From positions 20,996,501 to 21,056,500 of the forward strand of contig NC_079886.1 in NCBI RefSeq assembly GCF_029227915.1: a stretch of 60,000 nt of DNA, read 5' to 3'. This stretch comes from Hydractinia symbiolongicarpus (taxonomy: Eukaryota > Cnidaria > Hydrozoa > Anthoathecata > Hydractiniidae). Positions 48,728 through 60,000 of the stretch are shown here, one piece after another. Within the stretch, counting starts at the first letter, position 1, and each line of letters opens with the position of its first letter. The position numbers were made by a program, and so were the translations under genes. The notes under the pieces were generated by a model, which had not been told where the DNA came from, searched no databases, and saw only the letters and a list, made by a program, of their open reading frames with translations.

Positions 48728-49699
48728 CTTTTTTGAAATACAGCTTGATACTAATTAAAACAGTTTAATTCAAACTTTACACTTATACTTCAAAAGCTAT
48801 GCTCATTTAAGGGAATTCATAAATGCTCCTAGACCTTTGGGAAATGTTTGATTAACTACGCTTTCTTAACTTCACGTAACAATGGGAATAGGTGATAGGT
48901 TAATTAAAAATCTGCCATTAAAAACTAAAATAACTGTTATGTCTTTCCTTATACATGTCATGACATCATCACATGACACAAAACATGCATTTCAAAACAC
49001 ACAATTACTTCCAAATGACGACGCCACCGGTACATACAAACAATAAAGTCTAGGTTCATGAAGCTTGTAAATATTAACGAAAGTACACAACATTACTAAT
49101 CAATCTTATATAACATACTTCTTTCAATTAACTATGTTTTAGTTTGTGAACTGCCAAACCATCATAGAAGACATTTCTTTACAAACAAAACATGGGATCT
49201 ACATAATAAGGATCCTCAGCTAGTCACATGAATTTGAAGTCAAACTCAGCAGAAAAATTAATCAACAATTAAATTTGATTTAAAGTTTTCTAGAAATAGC
49301 AAACAGATGATGTAATGTTTCTAAATTTGAAAAGAAATAGTGATTGTCATGACAATGCATACGTAATGATGTTTATTAATAAAAGGGAAGAACAACATTA
49401 AAAAATGTTGCATGTTCTATATGTGTCTTAACAAGAGGGGATAATGAAATCTCGAAATGGAATACGAATGCCATGTGATAATACACTGTTTATGAAACAA
49501 AAGAAAATATTTTCAGTATTGCCAAATGTTCAGAGCGTAGATTTTTTATACCACTTAGCTAATCTTACCTATGATAAGCATAGAAAGGACCTTAGTTGGT
49601 ACTTCAATTTAAAATTTTAATTGTAACATTTTTTTTTTCACTCAAAATTTATTTATCAACGTAAATTTTCAGGCTTTATTGCCCACATGATACACCAAT

Positions 49700-50020
49700 G
49701 TGAATGCTGATGTGTTAACATGCGGGACAATTATAAGTCAAGAAAGGTACAAAATGGCAGCAATAAAATTTTCCTTATACCAGTATTTTTCTGTAAAATT
49801 TGTCCACAATAACGCTATCTGCTTAAAATCAAGTACTTCAGTTCTACAGCGTATTTTCTGGCAGCTAAATAAAAGTTTTATTTAACAAATTTTTTAAATA
49901 GGTTGCATAAAAACTCCTGAAAATCTAATTTCTCCCAATTTTCAGGTAAAATCTGAATCAGGCATTTGGATGTGTTGTAAGTTTCAAGTTCTAAAGATAA
50001 TTCTAACGAAAGTCATTATT
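49700..50020 (+). repeat. Dispersed repeat, copy 2
   Basis: This is a diverged copy of the stretch at 33040-33460 in the same orientation, sharing several blocks including tgttgtaagtttcaagttct. The frame at 49700-49885 is incidental. Confidence 0.65.
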
Positions 50021-50524
50021 TTTTTCCAGATAATAAGTATTTCATAGAGATTTTTAGGGTAGTTTCAAGTAATAGCCATTATCTAAGGTTTTGAGAAGTA
50101 TGGGAGCTAAGAATTCAACATGCAGGTGTTAGATAAAATAAAAAACAGCAAGAATTACAACCAAAAAAGAGTTTTTAAAAAAAGTTTAGTTTGTTGTTTA
50201 AACAAGTAACATTTAACGTTTTTTTTAGACAGGACGTCAGTAAAACAATAAAAAGTAGAATTCCTTTATGCAAACATCTCAGCTAAATAATGCTTGCATG
50301 CATGCAGGGGTTACATTCAGGTGGTACTACAGCAGCAGCAAGGTTCCAATAATGCAATGCAAAATTATGTTTAAACCTAAAGTGCATTAAAATCAATTTT
50401 ACTAATACATAAGCAGAAAAATTTTTACCAGATTTTCAATAAATATGAAATGTTGTTTTTGTTTAATTGGTTAGTTTGGAAGATTAAAATGGCTTGTATT
50501 TTTTATTATCAGCCCTGACAAGGA

Positions 50525-50735
50525 TGGTTCTAATTTTCATGGAGTATGTTTTCAAGATAAAGGAGATTTAATATTTATGGAGAATGTTTTCAAAATAAAT
50601 GAGATTCAATTTTTATGGAGAATGTTTTTAAAATGAAGAAAAAATTAAAGAATTAGGTTCTAATTCATAGAGAAGGTTTTTAAAATAAAAGAGATTTAAA
50701 GAGAAGGTTCTAATTTTTATGGAAAATGTTTGGAA
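50525..50735. repeat. Imperfect tandem repeat
   Basis: Variants of ttttatggagaatgtttt followed by aaaataaa-gagatt recur at least five times with irregular spacing of about 40-55 bases; ggttctaatt recurs three times. Confidence 0.6.
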
Positions 50736-50873
50736 AATCAAGGCCAATATAAAATAGCTAAAAGCCAATAAAATAACCTTGTTTAGAGAAAAATAGTGAA
50801 ATAGTTAAATTCAAGGAACCAAACATTTTTCTAAATCAAATTTGGTGTTGACAACTGAAGAAGAAATATATTT

Positions 50874-50933
50874 GATGGGTAGATTATCAAAACACAGCGC
50901 ACAGTTTTATGTGCCACTGTATATTAAAGATGG
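50874..50933 (+). repeat. Exact 60-bp inverted copy of a chimaerin first exon
   Basis: These 60 bases are identical to the minus-strand sequence 48728-48669, which encodes the start [20 protein letters not shown] of the chimaerin first exon candidate. Identity stops sharply on both sides. It is on the opposite strand, 2.1 kb away, and lacks the rest of the exon and its donor, so it is a truncated duplicate and not a gene. Confidence 0.95.
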
Positions 50934-52645
50934 AAATTTCTATCTTACTTATCCTTTGCTATTATTTTTTTGAAAACATTGTCCACTTATGTCTGTCAGA
51001 ACGTTAGGTTGCATTTCCCAGTTTCTTTCTAACATATATATATGTTTTTGATTTTATAACCTTGTCCCTGATCTTCCTGGTCTGCAACTGAATAAACTAA
51101 TTTCATGGAAGCTAAATTTTACTAAAATCTGATTTGCTTATTTATCTTGTGCTATAACATATAATCACATTGGTCATTATGGCCAACCTCTTGTCCTGAT
51201 CTTTCAGAACTTTTAGCAAATTTCTCTGATTTTTCCCTGATTCTTTTTAAAGTTATTTTCCTTAATATACCGATCTGACAGACGCTTGATTAAATTTGTT
51301 TTTGTTTTCTAAAGAAATCGATTGCTTTTGATTTTTTGTAATATTAGGTAGAATTAGTTTGGTGAAATATTTTAATTTGTTATGAATTAACTTGATGTAT
51401 TTTGTTGAATTTGACCAATTTTTTTAAATTACTTTGCTTAATAATAATATAACATTGGAGTGCAAACCTTAAAAATAAAAAAACTTTTAAATTTGAGGTA
51501 AACCCAGTGAAACATTTGCAGAGATATCACTCTACAAGGAGCATTTTTTTGTTTTTACTATAGAGCTTGAACTTATAGCTTTACTTATTATGGTCTGCAA
51601 AATACGACATTTCTACCTGTACGCCTAAATCTTTATATCTGCATATACATGACTGGAAATTAAAATGAAGTAAAAATTAAAAGAATTAACTAAAGAAATC
51701 ATGTTATTCAAGGTATGAGTACCCTAAAAGAAACTAAACTGATATGTGATAACACATTAATACAGTAAATCTTATATAATAATATGCTGTATCTGTAACA
51801 GACATAGTGGATGTGTTTATGTTTCTTTAAAGTCGCCGAAAAAATGTGTATCTCACATGGTTATCGACAAATTAAACATGACAATGTCAATAACAATAAA
51901 GAAACAACAAAGAAAAAACTGAAAAATATTTATAATAGTTATTTATCAATTATAAAAAGTGATCCAAGTGGAAATATTCACATCGAAAGGTTTACAAATA
52001 CAAATATCTTTTCTTTAACTTCCATAAAATATTCCAAATAAATACTGGTCCCCTTTAAATTATTGCTGAGACAAGTGTGATAATTATCGGAACTTGAAAT
52101 CAAATCCAACATATAGAAGGGGATCCTGCTTTTATTTCACCTTCATTATGATTTATAATCAGAGAAAGCCTTGAAAAGATTAAAAGCAAATTATTACCTC
52201 AAAACTTTAATGCTTTTTCATGGAAAAGCATAAACTCAATTTCAGATCAGCCACATAGTAAGAAAGTGTTCCAAAAACAATTTATTTTTGCAAACTCCCA
52301 GAGAAAATTATTTGTATATAAAATATTTATTTAGACTTAGACTTTCATATTTCATATTTAAGGAATAGCAAATTTTGTTCTGTTTATTATATAATTCTGC
52401 TGACAATCTTTGAATCTTCAATATTAGTCCAACATAATTTTTCACTTTAGTAAAATTCACTAATACGACGTTTTAGAATTACAAATAAATCAGATTAATA
52501 AATAATACAAGTTTATTAAAGATCATCAAGATTCAAAAACATAGCTGCATACTGCATGGCTGTCACAAGTAGTTGATAACTCAAAACGCACTGTTGGAAT
52601 AAATATTTTGTAACATTAATGTGGTTAGAGATAAAAAATTATCAC

Positions 52646-52796
52646 CTTTTATTCTCCATTCTTCTGTTGGACTACAAGATCTTGAGCTTTTGGATTGATA
52701 ATGTTTTAGTGTTACATAAAGATGTTCTTTTTCAACTTCATCATCTGTGGATGTTTCAGAACTCACTTCACTAACAGTATATTTTATTTTCATCAT
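52646..52796 (-). CDS. Candidate alternative first exon of the chimaerin
   Basis: An open minus-strand segment starts with two ATGs (MMKIKYTVSEVSSETSTDDE) and ends SCSPTEEWRIK at donor AAAAG|GTGATAA in phase 1. Joined to the common exon at 44086 it continues in frame as [11 protein letters not shown]. It encodes 50 residues, acidic and Ser-rich, with no known domain. The reading frame is open upstream to an AG (ctatcacag) at about 52830, so it might also be an internal exon. It could instead belong to a separate small gene; there is no direct proof of splicing. Confidence 0.45.
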
Positions 52797-54359
52797 GAAA
52801 TTAAATTCTGCTCTTCTTGTCTGTTCCTGTGATAGCAAATTCTTGTAAAAACTAATCACAGGGAGTCAAAAGTTTCAAACTGATTTTCTGGGGTAATACA
52901 ATTGTTATAATACAAAACAATTGAAGAAAAGTGGTTATTTTATCTTAATTTTTTAACAATCTTTGTACTATCAAATCCTCTTTTGTTATCTTATAAGCAT
53001 ATGTCTTTACCTCTGGCGAAAAGTGGCCATATGTCTTGTATGCAACTTCAAAGTAATGTCTAAAGAACCTCTTCTTATATTTCCACATATATCTCTGAAC
53101 ATTTTCGGTTGACAGCGTCCATTTTATATGACATGTTTTGTGATTTATTCTTAGTACTTATTACTTTTGTCTGATACTAGGCTGTGAGAGTATAACAGTT
53201 TCTTTACGTCAATATCAGAAAATGTCACAGGAAATTAATAATAATGCTAATTATTTTGATGTAAGCTTGAAAGATTATTTTTACAAATTGTGCTACAAAG
53301 CACAACACAGGGACATCCACTAGTTATGTATATATAACTCTATGGTATGTTCAACACGTTTTTGATTGTCTTATCAACAACCAAGTTTTATTTAGACAAA
53401 AGGTTATTTTACATGAATACTGTTTTACGTGATCACTTTTGATTAAATTAACCCACTAATATATTAAAGCTTTTAATTATAATGAGAAAATGTTAGTATG
53501 TTAGTATGAATAAATATTGAAAAAAATGTGTTGAATAAGCATAAAAAAATCTTAAACAACTAAGATCTTTAGCACGATGATGGGATCCATTCAAACATAA
53601 ACATGTTTTTTTCTTTCTTTTTCGAATTAATTGGAAGAATAAATGTTTTGTCCTTGGAAGTAAAATAGTACTTGTTGTGTCCAAAGGCACATCTACAAGG
53701 TCAAAATTAAGACAATAAAAGATGTTTCTGTGTGAACTTTATTACATAAATTTATTATGTGAGAATTCTGACAAGAAAACACATAAATATGAATGGAATA
53801 GAAGGCCAGTTATGATATTAATATGAGTGTTTATTCCTCCAAAGACTTGTTTTCTGAAAAAAAACCCGAATAATAATAGTAAGAAATTTTAATGGCAAGT
53901 TATTACGTAAAGCTTACTGTTTTTGTTTGTTTTGTTTTTTTCGAATTTTTTAATAGTTCCTTCAGATAATGAAACATTTCAACATATGCTTCACAATATG
54001 AAAACAATCAAAATCAAATGTCCATCATGCTTTACCTACATAATGGTGCAATTTATAAATTTTGGGAAAGTACACAATATTTCACAGAACATGTCACAAA
54101 AAAAAAAGAAAATGAAAGTACAAAATTTATCAAAAACTTTAACTTCATAGAAATAATGCAAAAAAAAGATAAGGCTATAATTGAATTATTGTTATAAAAA
54201 AAGACTAATGTTTTAGAATTTAGTGTTTTTATTAAACAAAAAAAAGGTGTTAAAAGAATGGAGAATTTTTAGAAAAATTATTCTCTAAAACAAGTATCGA
54301 ATTTGCTATAAAACACAGGATTTAAAATCTTTCCATAATAAAAAAAAATGAAAAAAAAT

Positions 54360-54461
54360 TATTATATATAATAAAATTATATATATTATATAAAAAATTA
54401 TATTATATATATATATATTTATAATTATTTGTTACTTATATAAAATTATATAAGTAACAAA
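54360..54461. repeat. AT-rich tract with perfect palindrome
   Basis: A (TA)-rich stretch ends in a 34-base palindrome at 54428-54461 with 15-base perfect arms (tttgttacttatata and its complement) around aaat. It can form a cruciform; no coding capacity. Confidence 0.85.
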
Positions 54462-54850
54462 TTGCAATTTTTTTACATTCTGAATAAACCCTACCTTTTA
54501 ATAAGCAGTAAAAAATGTAAATAAATTTCACACAAACCTTAGCTATAATATCCTATAATGCAAGGTGGAAACAAGTCAATATTTTTCATTCCACATTTTT
54601 GAGCAACCATGATATTCTGCAAATTGGGACACAGAATTTTGAGGACAAAAAATGTTAACATAAGTCACAACACAAAACGAAAACATACAGAGCTTAATAC
54701 CAACATTTTCTTGTTTGAGCCACAAAATAATTTATTTAATTGGGTATTTAACACTTCCAGTATTTTGGGTTCAATGGTTTATTCATCCTCAGACTTATAT
54801 CAGCACCATTAATATTTTTTTTTGTAAGAAATTTCAGAAAATGGATTTAT

Positions 54851-55025
54851 TTAGCAAATATTTCTTGGGTTTAAGACAATAAAAAACAAATTTTAACATT
54901 TTGTACATTCATGTTGAAAGACGTTTTTTGGTTGTGATCTGAAGATACTCTGACAAAGATCAGGGAGAAAATTTATCAAATTTAGTTTGGTATTTATTGC
55001 CTTAAACCCAAGAAATATTTGCTAA
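54851..55025. mobile_element. MITE-like element with about 33-bp inverted ends
   Basis: The ends ttagcaaatatttcttgggt and its continuation ttaagacaataaa match the reverse complement of 54991-55025 with one mismatch in the first 33 bases. The element is 175 bp with no open frame. A small non-autonomous DNA transposon is the simplest reading. Confidence 0.75.
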
Positions 55026-56117
55026 TTAACTATGATAAGGCAAACCTAATTCATTAAATGTATTTATATTGGAGCGGGAAATCCAATGTTCAAGCCTTAG
55101 ATAATTTATTTAAATTTTTGTCAAACCAAAAACGAAAACTCAAACGCAAATATACATATTGCAAACCTGTTTTTTAATATATATTAAATTGATCTAAATT
55201 TTTTCAGTATAAATTAATCATAAGAAATTAATATATACTTGAAAAATTTTGAAACCTCCTAAGGTGATGCACCCTAATTAAATAGAGTCATTTTTTAAAT
55301 TCAGAAAGAACAGGTTATGGAGCATAAAAAGTGTTGTTTTTTATAAAAAAAATTATGTGATATTCAATCATATCCATAGATCTTAGCAATTCACAAATGC
55401 ACACTGCATCAGGGTGGCTACTGTAAATCGAGAGTCAAATTTGAGTGCATCAAGTAAATTATCAATTATGATTCAACATTTTCCAGAATACTTAATAGCA
55501 TTATTCTAGTATATAGCCTTAAGAATTTAAGGATAGTGTCTTTATAATATTAAGTATATTCAAGTGCACCCGGCTTTTTTTTCATGTCATATAATACACT
55601 CTTGAAGGTCAAACAAAAACCAAGCAAATGCAGTATATTATAAATGTTATTATAAATATGAAATGTGTTAAAACAGTGACATATGCAATAAAAACACAAA
55701 CATAAAGATAAAAATATTTGAACAGGGTCAACCTAATCTTAAATTTGTAAGAGAATTGAAGATTAAGGATGGTTTACAGTTTGTAGGAAATATTGATACT
55801 AAAAATAAGGAAAAATGCAATTTTGAGATCTATCTAGCCTGTAGAAATGTTATGCAAAGGAAAGTTTCCCAACTTTTGGGCTACTAATTGACTTATTAAA
55901 AACCTTTTAAAATAAAAATGGTTAAATACTACAATGTTGGCTAAAAGTACTTCAGTCTTTTAATTGACAAAATTAATAAAAAAATCCACCAGAGAAATAA
56001 TAAAGAAGATGATAAAGTCAGAATTATTTTGTCCCCTTTTTCACCACATTTGCTCCCGTTAAGTTTTTTTAGCATGATTGTTCATCCTAGTATGAGTGTT
56101 CATTCATTTGGAAAGGT

Positions 56118-57700
56118 TGCTTTAAAGCTTACCTCCCACTATAAAAAAAAGTATTCGAAAATCAACTCAAAATATTGTACTAATTACGAAAAAAAATTTC
56201 TTCTGTACTTATTTTGATTTGTTCGCAAGATATTCGTTGTTGAAGTTGTAAAATTTTAGCAGGAGAAGAAGCTTCGTGCCAGTTGCCATCTTGTGTCCCG
56301 ATTGTAAATAAATTCCTTCGCGGGAGGGCTTGTGACATCAACTCCCGGATGATAATTTCGCTGACTACTCTGCCGTTGGCCCATGTTTTTATATATACAA
56401 AGCGGTTTTATATATGTCAAAGCAGTTGTTGTTTTTTCAACATTTGTAACGGGTACTGAAGATGAGTTTGTAACAGGTATATACTGAAGATAAGTAAACA
56501 CTTGTTTTTTACTTCCCTTTTTAAAACTGAGTTTCCATGAAGAAGTTGTGGGCTTTCTTAGTTTTCAAGTTTCGCCCAGTAAAAAGTCTACAAAACCTGA
56601 CAGTGAATTAGAAACTAGCTGGGAAAGCTGGTATGAGGATGAGAATGGAAGTAGAAGCAATAGCTTAGTAGTAAACCGTGGCCTTTTTAGCTATTCTGAT
56701 GCTCTCAGGACGAGATTGGCTTTTTCCGACTTGTGTAGAGACTTCAATGCCCACAGGACACGGGTCGCAGCGCCGGAAAGTATATTTTAAAGTAAAAAAG
56801 AAGCTATTTAGGGCTATCAGAGCAAACCATGGCAGGCGACAGTTTATTTTACTCTTTCGAAATATGCCGCACTGTGATCCCTAAGAGTTTGTGTTGGTCA
56901 GAAGAGTTAGACTCGGAAAGCGTTTTTAATTTAGAAGATTTGCAGAAAACTTCATTTTATGACTATTGGCAGCATTAATAATCACGACCATGCCAAAGTA
57001 AACATAGAAAGAACGGGTGCAAAAACACAACCCTGGGCTTATTATAATAACAATTCAAAAAACCTCAATTCCAGGGCCTATAGCGTTCTTTGATATGAGA
57101 ATGAAACGTGACACGAAAAATAAATTAAAATAGACTAATATAAGAAAGGAAAAAAAAAAAGAAAGAAGAATTAACAACGCGCGCAGAACAAAATAAAATC
57201 CTGTAAATCCCCTGCCTAGTGTACCACAATATAATAGAAAAGTCTTAGACGGAACGCAGAAGAGCGAGCAACTATACCATAATTTTCATATGGGCTAATG
57301 CAAGGACAAGTAGACAGAGATTTAGAATTGCCAAAGCCTTTTTTGCCAACGTTGATCAAAACATTCTAGTGATTAAAACTTGACTTTGAAAGGGTATCGA
57401 CTCTGTTAATGAGTACACACAGCTCGTTTTTTCTTGCCTGTTGGAAGACTGGCAAAGGAATGCTTTCCAGCGCTACTTCTATTATTCTTATTACAAAAAG
57501 ACATAGCACAAAAACACATTTTACAATTATTAACAAAAATAATCTTAGTTGCAATAATTTACTCTTCTTCTTTTTCTCTGAGTTATCGTTTTGCAGCAAC
57601 ATTTTCAGGGGGCCTTTTTGCCATAAATGTTAAATTCAAATTCTCAACATAATAAGAATAAGATGAACTTTTTTTGAAGTGGGAGGTAAGCTTTAACAAA
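56118..57700. mobile_element. Candidate 1.6-kb element with inverted ends
   Basis: taaagcttacctcccact at 56123-56140 is exactly inverted at 57678-57695; similarity goes on inward (cactataaaaaaaagta versus cacttcaaaaaaagttc). The interior is more GC-rich than its surroundings and has several short frames: a minus-strand one starting MGQRQSSQRNYHPGVDV (56384 down to 56256), plus-strand 56548-56790, and plus-strand 56829-56978 starting MAGDSLFYSFEICRT. None matches a transposase I know. Target-site duplication was not established. Confidence 0.5.
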
Positions 57701-58534
57701 AATTCTATCACTCAAGGTGCAAAAAAGCCAACATTAATCAAATAGATAACATTTAAAACAGAATTCAATGAAAAAAAACATTAAAAAGTTAAAGGACACA
57801 CATCTAGTTAAAAGGCATAACATTCACAATGATTGGGTATTCCATGTATGAGATAAAATGAGAAAAATAATGCTTGCAGAGGTCTTCTTTAAGAGCAATG
57901 CGATTATTTTTTATGTTTGAGTCAACCCCTAATTTTAAAACTAGAACAAAGTGAATTTTATTGTAAAAAAGGTTACAATTATGTATTGTCTAATGTATCA
58001 ACAAATCTTAACATTTTAAACATATTCAACCAAAGAAAGAAGCGAAGAGCATGTTAATAAAATACATTTTGTCATATCCTAAAATTATTTATTTTAATTA
58101 ATTTTTAAAGGTGCAGTTAAGCTATGCGAAACAAGACCCTTTTTTGTTTTGATTTGATATTGTGCAAGCAATGATTTGCACGTTTGGATAACTTGATCGT
58201 TGTGACTGCTTGTGTCTCATGAAATTTCCAACATTCACAAAAAAGATTGAAGTTTTTGTTTAGACAATAATAAGCCAAAATATATCTAGCATCTGACAAG
58301 ACACAGCTTTAATATTTTTCCAATTCACACAAAATTATTATTGGCCTTTACTATAATGCTCGCCTTGCGTCTTTCGGTCTGTAAGTGAAAACAGTAGTTG
58401 TGAGTAGTGACAGGAGAATTCCCATGGATATTTCATGGGCTTATAAATATTGGATAGAAATACATGAAAAATAAAATGACAAAACTAGAGAAAAAAGGGG
58501 AGTTCAACTTGTTGAAATCTGCTTTTTAACCTAC

Positions 58535-58613
58535 CTTCATCTATCATGTGAAATGTGCTTTCCTTTTCCATTTTGGTTGGATAAACTTCAAATGTATAAC
58601 TTGACTTTGGCAT
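58535..58613 (-). CDS. Candidate alternative first exon of the chimaerin
   Basis: The minus-strand segment starts MPKSSYTFEVYPTKMEKEST and ends FHMIDE at donor GATGAAG|GTAGGT in phase 1. Joined to the exon at 44086 it reads [17 protein letters not shown] in frame. A good acceptor (ctttcgttttag) at 58647-58648 and an open frame upstream of the ATG (IHNYSNYHKRK) mean that it may instead be an internal exon of a transcript starting beyond 58.65 kb. Membership of the chimaerin gene is inferred only from strand, phase and order. Confidence 0.4.
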
Positions 58614-58785
58614 TTTTCTTTTATGGTAGTTAGAATAATTATGTATCTAAAACGAAAGCACATAGAAACGCATATAGAAAAATGATAAAAGTCAAAGAAT
58701 TAATATATATATTGATAACCCATTTGATCCTAGAATAAATTTCAAAAATCACTTTAAGTCAACATCAGGCCTAGTCATATAGGGT

Positions 58786-58837
58786 GTGTGATCTCCGCAT
58801 GCTCCTGTTGTGCGTGATCTCAGCACACTCCTGTTGT
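58786..58837. repeat. 26-bp tandem duplication
   Basis: Two adjacent 26-bp units (g-gtgatctc-gca—ctcctgttgt) differ at four or five positions. Confidence 0.8.
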
Positions 58838-59589
58838 AATCTATAGGTGCGTGATAATTATGCTATGAACTAGATAATATTTTTAATTTTTTGATTTTTT
58901 TTTCACCATAAAAAGATTAAAATATTGTAGTAAATTTGTATATACAAACTTGAATTATAAAATCACAAAATGCTACTAACAAGGGCCATCAATAAGGAGA
59001 GAGCAATTGCTCTTGCTTGCACAAAGACTCACCCAATTCTGAGGAATGAGAAACTAACTGAGCCAATAATTGCTCCCCCAATTTAACAAAACGTTTGTCG
59101 GACTAAGTAATATCAATTCATCTCACATGGAAATCAACTTTATCTTTCTTATTATTCGCAGTAAAAAATAACCAAAATATATCAAAAAAGATAAAATAGA
59201 TAAACAAGAATTTGTAATAAAATATGCGTTGATAAACTTATTCTATTTATTCAGGTTGTTTGCCCAGTTTAAATTATTGTAATCCTAGGCGAGCAATTTA
59301 TTGCTTGGGTATTATTTTCTTATTGATAGGCTTACTAAACGGAACATAAATATTGCTAAATATAGCCACAAGTTAAACCAAATTGATTAAAAAGGCTTTT
59401 GAAATAAAATAGTCAACAATAAAGTTGCAAAGCTTTCTTAAACCATTCTCTGGTTTCATATTTCACTTTTTTCGTAATTAAGCTTTTGCAGATGAGAAAA
59501 CATTAATAAGGTTTCAAACCATTGTTGTGAATAGCCAGCTTAATACTGGCTCAAAGAAGCTAAAATTGAACTAATCTACATAATAATAC

Positions 59590-60000
59590 GCTAGATCTGT
59601 CGGTCTGTCTGTCTGTGACTTTTGCAAAGTGGATAAAATTTCTTTGATAAAGTCTATAAAACATCGCCTATAAATTTGTTCTGTAAATTAGCAAACTTTG
59701 ATGTTAGAGCAATATTGACCTCAAAGGAAAGTATATTAAGATTAGTGAAGCCATTGCATTGCACTTTTAAATTTAAGGCTAAATAACTTGGAAACGGGTG
59801 GAAATAACTGACGTCATCTCCTACGTGGGTAACTAGGGACTACCTGGGACCAATTTGGGTAAGTTTTCCAAACCTAAGTCACCGAATACGTTTAATACGG
59901 AATTAACGAGTTAATGACGTCATCAAAAAACTTTTAAACCCTAATATCTCTGCATCCGTTTGTCAAAAGTACACGATCCTATACATTTTCTTGATCAGCG
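59590..60000 (+). repeat. Probable dispersed repeat running off the window
   Basis: From gatctgtcggtctgtctgtc onward the sequence is richer in GC than the flank and has a repeat-like character (ataacttggaaacgggtgg, two tgacgtcat palindromes at about 59808 and 59912). No open frame. The repeat identity is inferred from style only, because no second copy is present in the window. Confidence 0.35.

Noticed and set aside
56256-56384. First exon of a myristoylated (MGQ...) signalling protein
   Set aside because: The frame ends in a stop after 42 codons without a donor, and it lies inside the candidate inverted-repeat element.
52646-58613. A separate minus-strand gene joining the 58.5-kb and 52.6-kb exons
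   Set aside because: Phase 1 of the 58.5-kb donor joined to the visible acceptor near 52830 runs into a stop within nine codons; independent joining to the chimaerin exon at 44086 fits better.

Overview
The window is AT-rich eukaryotic DNA with many small exons, GT-AG introns and many decayed transposons. The absence of operons, the invertebrate-type catalytic site in the deacetylase, tRNA-derived SINEs and the mix of retroelements (non-LTR and BEL/Pao) suggest an invertebrate. A cnidarian, possibly a hydrozoan, is my best guess; this is inference and not proven by the sequence.

Layout. 0-1.7 kb: a dead non-LTR retrotransposon split by a roughly 50-bp minisatellite. 3.05-3.36 kb: a minus-strand tRNA-derived SINE. 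6.2-20.6 kb, plus strand: a complete class IIa histone deacetylase (HDAC4/5/7/9 type), reconstructed from 21 phase-consistent exons; a further short exon probably adds the conserved acidic tail. 22.5-28.0 kb, plus strand: an F-box protein of 577 residues in seven exons, whose family I do not recognise beyond the F-box. 29.9-36.9 kb: a transposon graveyard holding a minus-strand BEL/Pao remnant, a plus-strand RT remnant with a C-terminal Cys/His motif, hairpin MITEs and a 78-bp tandem repeat. 38.7-48.7 kb, minus strand: a chimaerin (SH2-C1-RhoGAP) with 14 phase-consistent exons. Two more minus-strand exons at 52.6 and 58.5 kb end in the same splice phase and may be alternative first exons. 49-60 kb is otherwise non-coding sequence with inverted-repeat elements, including a possible 1.6-kb element with matching inverted ends at 56.1-57.7 kb.

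The three genes look like ordinary conserved host genes: chromatin and MEF2-type transcriptional repression (HDAC), ubiquitin-ligase substrate recognition (F-box) and diacylglycerol-controlled Rac inactivation (chimaerin). Nothing suggests that they form one pathway. The most notable observations are a ten-unit Ser-containing heptapeptide repeat in the HDAC linker, retention of the catalytic Tyr in that HDAC, the candidate alternative N-termini of the chimaerin, and an exact 60-bp inverted copy of one chimaerin first exon. I found no convincing prokaryote-like defence system, CRISPR array, rRNA or functional tRNA gene.
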